Shown here: one piece after another, positions 31,731 to 40,797 of the stretch | Position numbering within the stretch: the stretch's first letter is position 1 | How the letters are laid out: the number at the start of each line of letters is the position of its first letter | Assembly: GCA_026636295.1 (NCBI GenBank) | Contig: CP089463.1 | Location: 868,001-932,000, forward strand | Source: Medakamo hakoo | Taxonomy: Eukaryota; Chlorophyta; Trebouxiophyceae; Coccomyxaceae | Direction: 5' to 3' | Length of the DNA stretch: 64,000 nucleotides | Made by a program: the position numbers and the translations under genes | The notes under the pieces: generated by a model | Database searches by the model: none | Told to the model about the DNA's origin: nothing | The model's input: the letters and a program-made list of their open reading frames with translations, nothing else

Positions 31731-32931
31731 GCGGCGGCGCGCCGCCGCCAGAGGCGGACGGCCCGGCCGCGGCGGCCAGCGCGCCCAGCCGCAGCTCGAC
31801 CAGCTGGTCGAACCGGGCCTCCCACGCGTCCGTGAGCAGGGCGACCTCGCCAAAGTCGAAGCCGGCCGCGGCCAGGGCTTCGGACCGTTCGGCGTCCAGG
31901 GCGCCCGCCTGCCAGGCGATGCGCTGGCGGGCCGCCCACGCGCCCAGGCCGCCGGGCGCGGACTCGGGCACGTGCGCGTGGCCGTGCGCCGCGATGAAGC
32001 CGGCCAGCTGGACAAACCGCCGGTCCCACCGGTCGTGGCGGGCCGGCCGGGTCAGCAGGGCGTGCGGCGCGGCCAGGAGGGCGGCCCCGACGCCCGCCCG
32101 GCCGGGCGCCGCGCGCACGTCCTCGCTCAGCAGGTAGGACACGACGCCCGGCGCGCCGCGCTCGGCGCGCCCGCGCCGGGACCGGTCGACGAGCGGCCGG
32201 CCGCCCGGCGTGACGCGCCACGCCGTGGCCGCCTGGACGACGGCGTCCGCTTCCTCCCTCGTCAGGCCGACGGGCGGGGAGGCCAGGAACGCCTCCAGCG
32301 AGCCGGGCTCCCAGCGCGGCGCGCGCAGGCGGCCCGCCGCCCGGTTTGGCCGCTGCACCGCGGCCGGCGAGGGCGAGGCCGCCGACGGCGACGCGCCGTC
32401 TTCGGCCGCGGCGGCGCCAGCCTCGTCCTCATCCACCGACGACGTGGAGCTGGTCGCCGCCGCCGCGCCGCGCGCTGAGCCGGGCGCCAGGCCCGGGTCG
32501 GTCGGGCGGGCGAGCGCCGCGGCGCGTTTCGGGATGGCCCGCCGCTTGAGGCTGACGCGCGGGAAGATTTCTTCGGCCCAGCCCTCGCCCTGGCGCTCGA
32601 AGCACAAGACCAGCTCGGTGGGTTCCTCGGACGAGGAGGTCGAGGGCTGGTCGGCGCCCTCCTCCGGTGGGGGAAGCGCGGCCGACGCGACGACGGCTCG
32701 ACCCCGACGGGGCGCGCTATCCGAGGCGCGCGCGGGGTGTGGCAGGGTGCGCGGGCCTGGTTCTTCGTTCAGTGGGTGGTCAACGTCCTCGGCAGGAGGC
32801 CTGATGGCGCGCAGAAGGGTCAGAGGCCGGCCGCAGGGCGCGGGCGGGCCTCGCATGCAGCCGCGGGGTACGCCCCGCGCCGCAGACGAAGGCCCGCCGG
32901 CCGACGCGGTGCAAGCCGCCGCCGGCCGCAT
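30388..32931 (-). CDS. Helicase-associated (HA) domain protein without helicase
   Basis: A single exon encodes 847 residues. A clear HA domain (PF03457 type) is in the middle: DRRFVQLAGFIAAHGHAHVP, GGLGAWAARQRIAWQAGALD and RSEALAAAGFDF. A second, degenerate copy follows (WEARFDQLVELRLGAL, LAVWCALQRALRRRALLPDC, VAARLDAVGFDW), and a weaker third copy may exist near the C-terminus (GRWARAQRALAAEGVLAPGR). HA repeats are small three-helix units that flank bacterial helicases and occur alone in many algae; they probably bind nucleic acid. No helicase motifs are present. The N-terminus from M at 32931 (MRPAAACTASAGGPSSAARG) could be a transit peptide; the frame is open further upstream. The gene is head-to-head with MGDG synthase, 259 bp apart. 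Confidence 0.72.
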
Positions 32932-33190
32932 GGCTCTCGGTGGACGTGTTGTGCGCGGTGCGCAGGCCACGAGCGAGTGGTCGCGGCGCCCGCCAGGCCG
33001 CTGTGCGAGGGCGCTGTGCCCTGGAAAAAAAAAGCGTCTGCGCCCAACCCTCTCGCGCTCGCTTTTCACTCTCCCCTCACTCAACCAAAAGGAAAACTTT
33101 TCGTGACGGGCCAGAGAGCGAGGGACGCGCGCACGGCCACCCGCCCTCCGGACCACAGGCTCCTCCACACACTCGTCCTCCCATCCACCA

Positions 33191-35159
33191 ATGCTGGATG
33201 CGGCGCAGAGCCGCCAGCCATTGGCCAGCGGCCTTGACAGACGGGCGACTGCCGATGCGTCTCGCGCCAGTCCGCCCGCCTGCCAGGCACGGGGGGCTGC
33301 CCCTCCCACGCTAGCCCTGTTTGGACGCGGGCAGTCGCCCTCGCACAGCAGGTCGAGCAAGCCGTCCGTCAATCGTGGGCCAGCCATCCCTGGCGGGTCG
33401 ACGGCAGCATGGTGGCGTGCGGCCGGGGCCGGCTCTGTCGGCGCCGGGCTCTGGGTGAGTTGATACGGAGCCGCGCATTCCCCAATGCGGCAATGTCAGC
33501 TGGAAGAGGGAGGACAACAACATTGATGAGCGGTGGGACGGGAGGAATGCAGGCGTGCAACATGGCGTGCGGCGGCCCACAACCAACCAGCGAGACGCCG
33601 CCGCACACACTCGCCCGGGCCGCCACCTCACCCCCGCCTCTCCATCCCATCCCATCCCCCCATCCAAAAAAACAACAGCTCTCCACCGCGGGCGGCGCCC
33701 AGGCCTTCAGCATCTGGCCGGGCGGGCACGCTCCTTCACGTACGTGCTGGAGTGCGAGGCGGGGTGGAACAGCCCGCGCGTGCGCCGACAGGCACGCTCT
33801 CACCACCACCACCTGCACCCCCACCCCCCCACCTACCCCCACCCCCATCCCCCCCCACCCGCCGCACCCCCAGTCCCCATCATCGGCCGCAAAAAAGGCC
33901 CGCGCCGCGTCCTCATCCTCATGTCCGACACGGGCGGCGGCCACCGCGCGTCCGCTGAGGCCATCGCCGCCGGCTTCAAGCAGCGCCACGGCGCCGAGTT
34001 CGACGTGCGGTCCGTCGACATGTGGGCCGAGCACACGCCGTGGCCCTTTTCCCAGCTGCCCCGCTCCTACTCCTTCCTCGTCAAGCACGCCCTGCTGTGG
34101 CGGTTTTCGTACTACACCCAGCAGCCGCGGTGCGTGCACCGGTCGACACAGCGGGCGGTGGGCGCGTGGGTGGCGTCCCGGGTGGCGGCCGCGTTCGACG
34201 GCTGGGACCCGGACCTCGTCGTCTCGGTCCACCCGCTGATGCAGCTGGTCCCCCTCCGCGTCCTGCGCGCCCGCGCCGCGGCGCGCGGCGAGGTGCCGGC
34301 CCCCTTTGCCACGGTCGTGACGGACCTGACGACCTGCCACAACACCTGGTTCGACCCGGCCGTCGACGCGTGCTTTGTGCCGACGGAGGAGTGCGCCCAG
34401 CGCGCGCGTCGCATGGGCCTGTCCGAAGACCAGATCCGGATCCGGGGCCTGCCCATCCGCCCAGCCTTCTCCGGCAAGCGCCCCCCCAAGGCCAAGGTGC
34501 GCAAGGAGCTGGGGCTCGACCCCAAAGCGCCCACGATCCTGCTGGTGGGCGGTGGCGAGGGCATGGGCAGCATCGAAGCGACGGTCGACGCGATCGCGGC
34601 CGACCCGCCGCCCTGCACCCGCCACACGCAAATCGTCGCCATCTGTGGCCGGAACGCGGCGCTGGCCGGACGGCTGCTGGCCAAACCGTACCCGGCGGGC
34701 ATCTCCGTCTTGCCGCAGGGCTTTGTGCGCAACATGGACGCGTGGATGGCGGCCGCGGACGTCGTCGTCACAAAAGCGGGCCCGGGCACGATTGCGGAAG
34801 CGGCTGTCTCAGGGCTGCCCATGCTTCTGACCGGCTTCATCCCCTGCCAAGAAGCGGGGAACGTGCCCTTCGTGACGGGGCGTGGCCTGGGCGCGTTTGA
34901 GCGGGACCCCGTGCAGGCCGCGCGCATCCTCGCGCGGTGGCTGGCACCAGCCGACCCGGGGCGCAAAGGCTTCTCCATGCAGTTTGAAGCGATGCGGGCG
35001 CGCGTGGCTGCCGTGGGCAAGCCCTGGGGCGAGGCCCTGGCATCCATCGTGGATGAGCTGGCGGCCATGGCCCGGCAGACCGGGCGGCAGGCGGACCGGG
35101 CGCGCGCGTATGCAAAGGGCGAGTGGGGTGGCGGCGGGGTGGTCGGCGCAAAAGCGTGA
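33191..35159 (+). CDS. MGD1: Monogalactosyldiacylglycerol (MGDG) synthase
   Basis: This plastid-envelope enzyme moves galactose from UDP-galactose to diacylglycerol and makes the main thylakoid lipid. Exons 33191-33454, 33679-33739 and 33874-35159 give 536 residues, the size of plant MGD1. The first exon encodes a Ser/Arg/Ala-rich transit peptide. The mature part starts PIIGRKKGPRRVLILMSDTG and continues GGHRASAEAIAAGF, the diagnostic N-terminal MGDG-synthase motif. Further hallmarks are VVSVHPLMQLVPLRVLRAR, FATVVTDLTTCHNTWFDP, TILLVGGGEGMG, GFVRNMDAWM and VTKAGPGTIAEAAVSGLPML for UDP-sugar binding. An ATG at 33409 was rejected because only the 33191 start keeps all three exons in frame. Presence of this gene implies a plastid. 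Confidence 0.96.
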
Positions 35160-35382
35160 AAGGCGTGTGGAGCAGGCGGCTGCGGGGGGGGGGGGGCGTC
35201 TCTCTCTCGCACTGAAAAGACTCAGGTACAAAAGAAACGCTACACAGGGAGGGGCGGGGGGCACCACACGCCGTCACGGCCCCCCGCCGCCCCCTCTAAG
35301 AAAAAAAGACGCGGCGTTCATTTCCCCCTCCCCACCCGGAGGAAAAAACAACAACGCCATCCCCTCCCGCTCCCCCCCGCAT

Positions 35383-36567
35383 CTACTTTTTTTTGACCCG
35401 GTTCCACGACAGCTCGGCCGGATCGCCGAAGCGCCGCCGGCGGACGAGCCCGCAGCAGCCCGTGCCCGCGCCCAGCGCGAAGGCGCACGCCGTAAGCAGG
35501 CACCCGCCCGACACCGCCAGGTACGACGCGCCCAGGAAGTGGTTGCGCCCGCCCGCCCACGACGCGGTCGTCAGAATCAGCGCCTTGGACCCGCCCCACC
35601 CGTACGTATTGTACCGGTTGCCCACGGTCAGCGTCACGGTCGAGCCGGCGGGCAGGGGCGTGTCGATGACGCCCCACAGCTTGCGGACGGTGGGCGCCGC
35701 GGCGGGGCGGAGCCACACCATGAGATGCTGGTCGGCGTTGAGGGGCTTGGTCGCGGTGCCGCCCCCGCGCGTGGCCGGGTCGTCGTTGAAGTTTTGCGGG
35801 AGGACGGGCCCGTAGAGGTGCTTGGCGTCGGACGGCCAGGCGATGGACGAGTCGTCGACGGTCAGCGGGGTGGGCGCCCCGCCGCCGCCGCCGGACAGCG
35901 CCCACCCGGAAAAGGTGTCGTTGAAGAGCGACCAGGCCGCCAGGCCGCACGGGACGATGGGCGCGCCGCCCGCCGTCTCCCGCTCCGGCGCACACCGCTC
36001 GGCCGGCGGGCCCGGCACGCCGCCCATCTGCTGGTCGTCCCGTGACCGGACGTACCGCTTGTGGTTTTGGTAGAAAGCGCCCAGCTCGTAGTACACGTAG
36101 ACGGGCGGGCGGAGCGTGCGGGCGCCGACCGGGATGGTGAGGGTCAGTGGGACGCCGTCGTCGCCCGCGTCGGCCAGCGCCGCGGCCCGTCCGGCGGCGT
36201 CCAACCCCGAGAGCGGTCCAGCGTCATCGTACCGCGCCCGCACCTGGACGACGGAGAGCGAGGCGGCGAGCAGCGGCGCGCCGATGGCCGCGCAGGCCGC
36301 GCCCGCGAGCGTGAAATACAGCACGAGCGCGCCGGGCGTGAGGATCGGCGACCAGCCGGCCAGCTGCTGCTGGGCAAAGCGCTGGAACAGGGTCGGCTTC
36401 TTGGGCTTGGGGCTGGTGGGCGTCCGCCCACTGCCAGAGGTGGAGGGCGGGTGTGGCGGCAGGCCGGGCGGGGGGGCGGACGACGCGTGTTGTTTGTTCG
36501 TCGTCGCCGCACCGCCGCCTGCATTCGCGTCGCCGGTCCGGCCGGACGTGAGCTCGACGCCCCGCAT
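35383..36567 (-). CDS. CDC50/LEM3 family, ALA-interacting subunit
   Basis: CDC50 proteins are beta-subunits of P4-ATPase lipid flippases and are needed for their ER exit and activity. A single exon gives 394 residues. Two transmembrane segments flank a large lumenal part: the first around GALVLYFTLAGAACAAIGAP and the second around YLAVSGGCLLTACAFALGAG. Family motifs are PVYVYYELGAFYQNHKRYVR with SRDDQQM, CGLAAWSLFNDTF and, near the end, NRYNTYGWGGSKALILTTAS followed by WAGGRNHFLG. Paired cysteines in the lumenal region are kept. The N-terminal cytosolic tail is Pro/Thr rich. No P4-ATPase lies in the window. Confidence 0.95.
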   Translation of the reverse strand: MRGVELTSGRTGDANAGGGAATTNKQHASSAPPPGLPPHPPSTSGSGRTPTSPKPKKPTLFQRFAQQQLAGWSPILTPGALVLYFTLAGAACAAIGAPLLAASLSVVQVRARYDDAGPLSGLDAAGRAAALADAGDDGVPLTLTIPVGARTLRPPVYVYYELGAFYQNHKRYVRSRDDQQMGGVPGPPAERCAPERETAGGAPIVPCGLAAWSLFNDTFSGWALSGGGGGAPTPLTVDDSSIAWPSDAKHLYGPVLPQNFNDDPATRGGGTATKPLNADQHLMVWLRPAAAPTVRKLWGVIDTPLPAGSTVTLTVGNRYNTYGWGGSKALILTTASWAGGRNHFLGASYLAVSGGCLLTACAFALGAGTGCCGLVRRRRFGDPAELSWNRVKKK

Positions 36568-36840
36568 CGGGCAGGTGCCCAGAGGTGGAGCGCGTGCGCC
36601 TCAGCAGGCGGGTGTGTGGGGCTGCCCGCGGGCGTGTGGGTGCGACCACGCACGCGTTTGTTTCGCTGCGCGGAGTTTCGCGTTGCGACAAAAAAAAGTT
36701 CTGCGGGGCACGTGTTTCGCTGCACAGGCTGGGAGCCGCCCGCCTCGTCGTCATAAAAAATGCGATGATGCAATGTTGACACACGCCCTCCACCCCTCCC
36801 TGGTCACACCCCACACGAAAAGCAGCGGGCCGCCCGCCCG

Positions 36841-37348
36841 TCACTTCTTCCCTTTCTTCCCGCCCTTGTCCGGCTTTTTGTATTCCAGCTTGGTGTTGCC
36901 GCCCGCCGACACGGGCGCGACCTTGCCGTACATGCCGTTGTACTTTTTCTGGAACTGGGCGATGCGCGACTCCTCCGCAACCTCCTGCGTCAGGGCGCCC
37001 GTGTAGAAAGGGTGGTTGCCCGACCACACGTCGACGACGTACTCGGGCTTCGTGCCAGACACGACCAACACCTCTTCGCCGTTGCAGATGACTTTGGCGT
37101 CAAAGACCTCCGGGTGGATGCCTTTCTTGGCGGAGACGACGACGGCGGAGGCCGGGCGGGTGGTGGATGGCTATCGTCGTGTGGGGAGGGCGGATGTGAT
37201 CAGTGAGGCAGAGGGGGGTGGTGGCTGGCTAGGTGTTGGGAGCGTCGGGGTGCGTGTTTTGGCGGAAAAAAAAAACGGCTGCGTTCAGCGGTTTTGGGCA
37301 GGTCGGGCTGCCCAGCACGCACACGCAGCGTGTGAGCGTGTACACCAT
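36841..37348 (-). CDS. Plastid-type ribosomal protein L31 (bL31c)
   Basis: A nuclear gene for a bacterial-type large-subunit ribosomal protein of the plastid. Exons 37325-37348 and 36841-37170 (phase 0) give 117 residues. The mature part reads KKGIHPEVFDAKVICNGEEV then GTKPEYVVDVWSGNHPFYTG and FQKKYNGMYGKV, which is the plastid L31 pattern with a basic tail. The first exon supplies only MVYTLTRC, which with PSTTRPASAVVVSA gives a short transit peptide. The in-frame TAG directly before residue 9 is exactly the splice acceptor, so an upstream exon is required. The choice of the 24-nt exon is based on phase and its GT donor, and is less sure than the second exon. Confidence 0.85.
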
Positions 37349-37909
37349 GTACGGTAATCGAGCGCGGTAGGGCCCAACAAGGCGCGGGAACCCCTGGCAC
37401 GGCGGCCGAAAAGTCGGGGCGCGGGGCGCCGCCGGCGGCCCGCACAATCGGTCTGCGGCGAAACGCGTCGCACGCTCCCCAGCCGCGCTAGGCACAGCAA
37501 CACGCAAGCTTGATGGGCGCGCGAGCGCGTCAGCTATTCTCTCACAGCGTGGTGCGTGGAGGAAGACCACCACACGGGCGCCCGGGCGCCTTCTCTCACA
37601 CGCCGCCGTCGGGCCGGGCGTGTTGTGGCCACTAGCCTGCCCTCCCCCGCGATTCGGCCCCTCCGCGCCGCGGCCACGCGCACGCCAGGGCATTCCGTCG
37701 CTCTCCTCGGGCGCAGCACGATCCCTAGTCCCTCTCACCTGGCGGGTGCTTGCCAGGCCGGTCGCCCGGCGGGGCGCGGCGACGGGGGAAAGCATGGCTG
37801 GTGGTCGTCGAGGCAACGGCAGAGTGGAGGCGCCCCGCTCTCGTGGTGAGGAGACTCTCCAGCCTGCCTGTGCTTTCTTTCTGTCTGTACGCGCCGACTC
37901 CTGGGGTTT
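37349..37909. other. Intergenic region upstream of L31
   Basis: A 561-bp stretch between the L31 start and the RanGAP stop (both minus strand). I see no gene or RNA fold in it. If the tentative first exon of L31 is wrong, the true one should be here. Confidence 0.5.
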
Positions 37910-39793
37910 CTACACAATCTTGGCGCCCGCCATCGCCGCCGCCAGGCCACCGTCGTCTTCATTGCCACCCTGTTCACCATCTCCCTCATCCTCATCCATG
38001 CCTTCCTCGTCCTCGTCGTCGTCGCCGTCGCCGTCGTTGTCGTCCAGCGGCCCCAGCGCGTCGCGTTTCCCGGCCCCGCGCAACAGTTCCTCCACCTCGG
38101 CCACGCCGTCCTCCGAGATTTCGTTCTCGTCCAGCGCCAGCAGGGTCAGGGCAGGCGCGCCAGCCACCGCCGCCGCCAGCGCCACGGCCCCCTTGCGCCG
38201 GATCTGGTTGGCGCACGCGTCGACTTCCTGGAGCGCCCAGGCCGCGTGCGCCGCGCCCGCCGCCTTGCCCGCGGCCGCCAGGCCCGCCGCGACCGCCGAC
38301 GCGCCGGCCGACTCCAGCTCGTTCTCGCGCAGGTTCAGGCGGACGAGGCCCGGGCGAGATGCGAGCGCGGCGCCCAGCCTCTTGGCGCCGGCGGGCGTGA
38401 TCTCGTTCAGCGCCAACTCAAGGTCGGCCAGTGCCGGCGCGCCTCCCGCGCCCAGCGCGTCCGCAATGGCGCCCACGCCCTCATCCGTCAGGCCCGTGTC
38501 GTTGAGGTTGAGGCGGGTCAGTCCCGCGTGGCGGGAAAGCAGGTGCGCGATGGGCGCGCCCACGCCGGGGCCGAGCGGGTTGTCAGAGAGGTCGAGGTCG
38601 ACGAGCGACGTGCCGGCCGAGGCCAGCGCTTCCGCCAGGGCAGCGCCCCCGTCCGGGCCGACGCGCGAGGACGCCATGCGAAATGACTCCAGCTTGGGCG
38701 CGCGCTTGACCAGGGACGCGATCTCGGCCGCGCCCTCACAGCCGGACATGTTGTTGTGGAAGGCCAGGGACCTCAACTCACCCGCGTGGCGCAGCAGTTC
38801 GGCCAGGGCGGCGCAGGCGTGCAGGGACGCGCCCACGTTGAGCAGCGCCAAAGACCGCAGCCCCGTCTGGGACGTCAGGGCGGACCCGAACGCACGCACG
38901 CCCTTCTCCCCGAGGGCGTTGTCCGACAGGTCGAGCGTGTGGAGCGCGGACGAGGACAGCGCGTCGGCGAGCGTGCGCAGCGCGGCCAGGGCTTCGTCTT
39001 CCGGGCGGCCCGCAATGATGTCGGCCAGGTTGACGTGTTCGAGGGTGGATGCGACGTTGGACAGGGCGCGGGCCGCGACGGCCGCGGCTTCGGCGCCGAA
39101 CGACTTTGTGGACAAGCGGATCTTTGTGTGTGGGTGGGGTGGGGGAGGTGCGTGAGACGAAAAACAAGCGGGCGCGTGCGTGAGCAACCCTCGCTCATGG
39201 CAGGAGCAATGGGACGAGGGCCAGTCACGCGGGCTCGTCTGGACGCGAGTCGCTTTCCCGTGCATGGAGGTGGATGGCAAGGCTGGCCGGCCGGGGGTTG
39301 GGCCGACGCCGCACGCGGTCGATCGATGAAAACCGCCGCCCGCTCATACCTTGCGGTGCGCCGCTCCCTCAGCCAGCATGTCAGCCAGATGCTCCTCGGC
39401 CGTCTCCGCCACCAGAAACTCGCGGTCGCCGTGCAAGTCCAGGTCGTGGTCGGAGGTGGAGGGAGGAGCAGGCGCGCTCGTTGCATCGGCAGACGACACG
39501 CCGCCGTTGCCTTCGCCAACGGGCGCGGCCTTGACAACCTCAATCGCCAGCTCCGCCAGCTTACGCGTGTAAGCCGCAGCCGTCTCGGCAGCTGGACGGA
39601 CGCCCGTCGTGGTGCGGGCTTCCACGCGGGCAGTGGTGTAGGCTTTTTTCTCGGCCGTCGCGGCCGCGGACGCCGCGGCGTCCTCCGATAAATCGGCGCC
39701 GCGGGCAAAGGCCAGGGCGATCATGTTTTGGGCGAGGCGGGTGACAGTGTCCGCGCGGGCGGCATCGTCCAAGGCCCAGCCAGAGGAGTCCAT
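37910..39793 (-). CDS. RANGAP1: Ran GTPase-activating protein with plant WPP-like domain
   Basis: RanGAP stimulates GTP hydrolysis by Ran on the cytosolic side of the nuclear envelope and so powers nuclear transport. Exons 39350-39793 and 37910-39121 (phase 0) give 551 residues. Residues 1-90 form a WPP-like domain (DTVTRLAQNMIALAFARGAD, EKKAYTTARVEARTT, YTRKLAELAIEVVKAA), a feature of green-lineage RanGAPs. Next is REFLVAETAEEHLADML and, across the intron, IRLSTKSFGAEAA. The LRR domain includes LADIIAGRPEDEALAALRTL, LDLSDNALGEKGVRAFGSAL, LAFHNNMSGCEGAAEIASLV and MASSRVGPDGGAALAEAL, in close agreement with plant RanGAP1, and the acidic tail is LDDNDGDGDDDEDEEG. The WPP tripeptide itself is replaced by W6-A-L. 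Confidence 0.96.
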
Positions 39794-39898
39794 GGTTGGG
39801 GTGGCTGTGCGGTGCGTTGCTTCTTTTCCTTTTGCGCGTCTGGGCAGGGGGCTGGCCCGGCCACAGCAGTGAAACAAAAAATACGACGCCTCTCTCTC

Positions 39899-40643
39899 AT
39901 GGCCTCCCTTTGGGCGCGCGCCAAGGAGGCGGTGGGCCTCGGCGACATCGAGGAAGCCGACCAGGGCCCAATGAGCCGCCTTCTTGCCACCGTGGATGAA
40001 GCGACGACGCTGGACCGGTCCACGGTGGGTGGCGGGGCTTTTTTTCTGTGTTCGCTGTTTGTTTTCGCGCGCGGCGCGCTCCCCCGACCGGCCTGCCTTC
40101 CCCTGCCCCACCGGCGACCGTCCGTCCACCGCCCACATTCTTTCCGCGCGACGAAAAAAAGGCCGCGCGAACCTGCGCCACAGCAGCCCAGGGCGACCGG
40201 TCAACCCCTCCTCACGCCCACCCACACACCCAAACACACACCAACGCCGCCAGCGCCTCATCGGCTTTGCGACCTGCCTGTCCGTCGGCATCCTGTTTGG
40301 CGCGCTCGGCTCCCTCTTCGTCCTCGCCTCGCCGCGCAAGTTCGCGGCGCTGTACTCGCTGTCCAACATCATGTCCCTGGGCTCCACGTGCTTCCTGGTC
40401 GGGCCTGTCAAGCAGGTCAGGTCCATGTGCGCGCCGAGCCGCGCGCCCGCGGCGGCCGCGTACCTCGCGTCGCTCGGCCTCACCCTGGCGTCCGCCCTCG
40501 TGTGGCGGTCGCTCATCCTCACCGCCGCGTTCCTGTGCCTCCAAGTCTGCGCGCTCGCCTGGTACGCCCTGTCCTACATTCCGTACGCGCGCGGGCTGGC
40601 GTCTGGGGCGGTCGGGCGGGTGATGGGGTGGGAGGGGTGGTGA
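39899..40643 (+). CDS. SFT2: SFT2-like vesicle transport protein
   Basis: SFT2 proteins are small Golgi membrane proteins that help endosome-to-Golgi vesicle fusion. Exons 39899-40024 and 40254-40643 (phase 0) give 171 residues. A soluble N-terminus (ASLWARAKEAVGLGDIEEAD) precedes four transmembrane segments: RLIGFATCLSVGILFGALGS, FAALYSLSNIMSLGSTCFLV, AYLASLGLTLASALVWRSLI and LQVCALAWYALSYIPYARGL. The motifs RLIGF, YSLSNI, FLVGPVKQ and WYALSYIPYAR are family hallmarks. Its start lies 105 bp from the divergent RanGAP start. Confidence 0.95.
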
Positions 40644-40747
40644 TGAGAGGAGGAAGAGAGGGGGGAGGGGGTGGGGGCGTGAGGTTTTTGTTTTTGTTTT
40701 TGTAGAGACCTGGCGTGGAATGGACATGCATGGGATCACTGGTGATG

Positions 40748-40752
40748 TTACA
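40748..40752 (-). terminator. Candidate UGUAA poly(A) signal of the LRR gene
   Basis: On the minus strand TGTAA lies 45 nt after the LRR gene stop codon. Confidence 0.4.
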
Positions 40753-40797
40753 CGGGGTCGCACTGCAAAGGGAAAAAAAAGGGGGGGGGCGGTCACC

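Noticed and set aside
30365-32221. 618-codon open frame on the minus strand
   Set aside because: It overlaps the HA-domain gene in another frame and is Arg/Ala/Gly filler without motifs.
33409-33454. ATG at 33409 as start of MGDG synthase
   Set aside because: Joined to the second exon it puts the catalytic exon out of frame; the ATG at 33191 keeps all three exons in phase.
37349-37909. Possible tRNA or small RNA gene in the L31 upstream region
   Set aside because: No T-loop motif (GGTTCGA) and no cloverleaf could be seen; no tRNA was found elsewhere in the window either.
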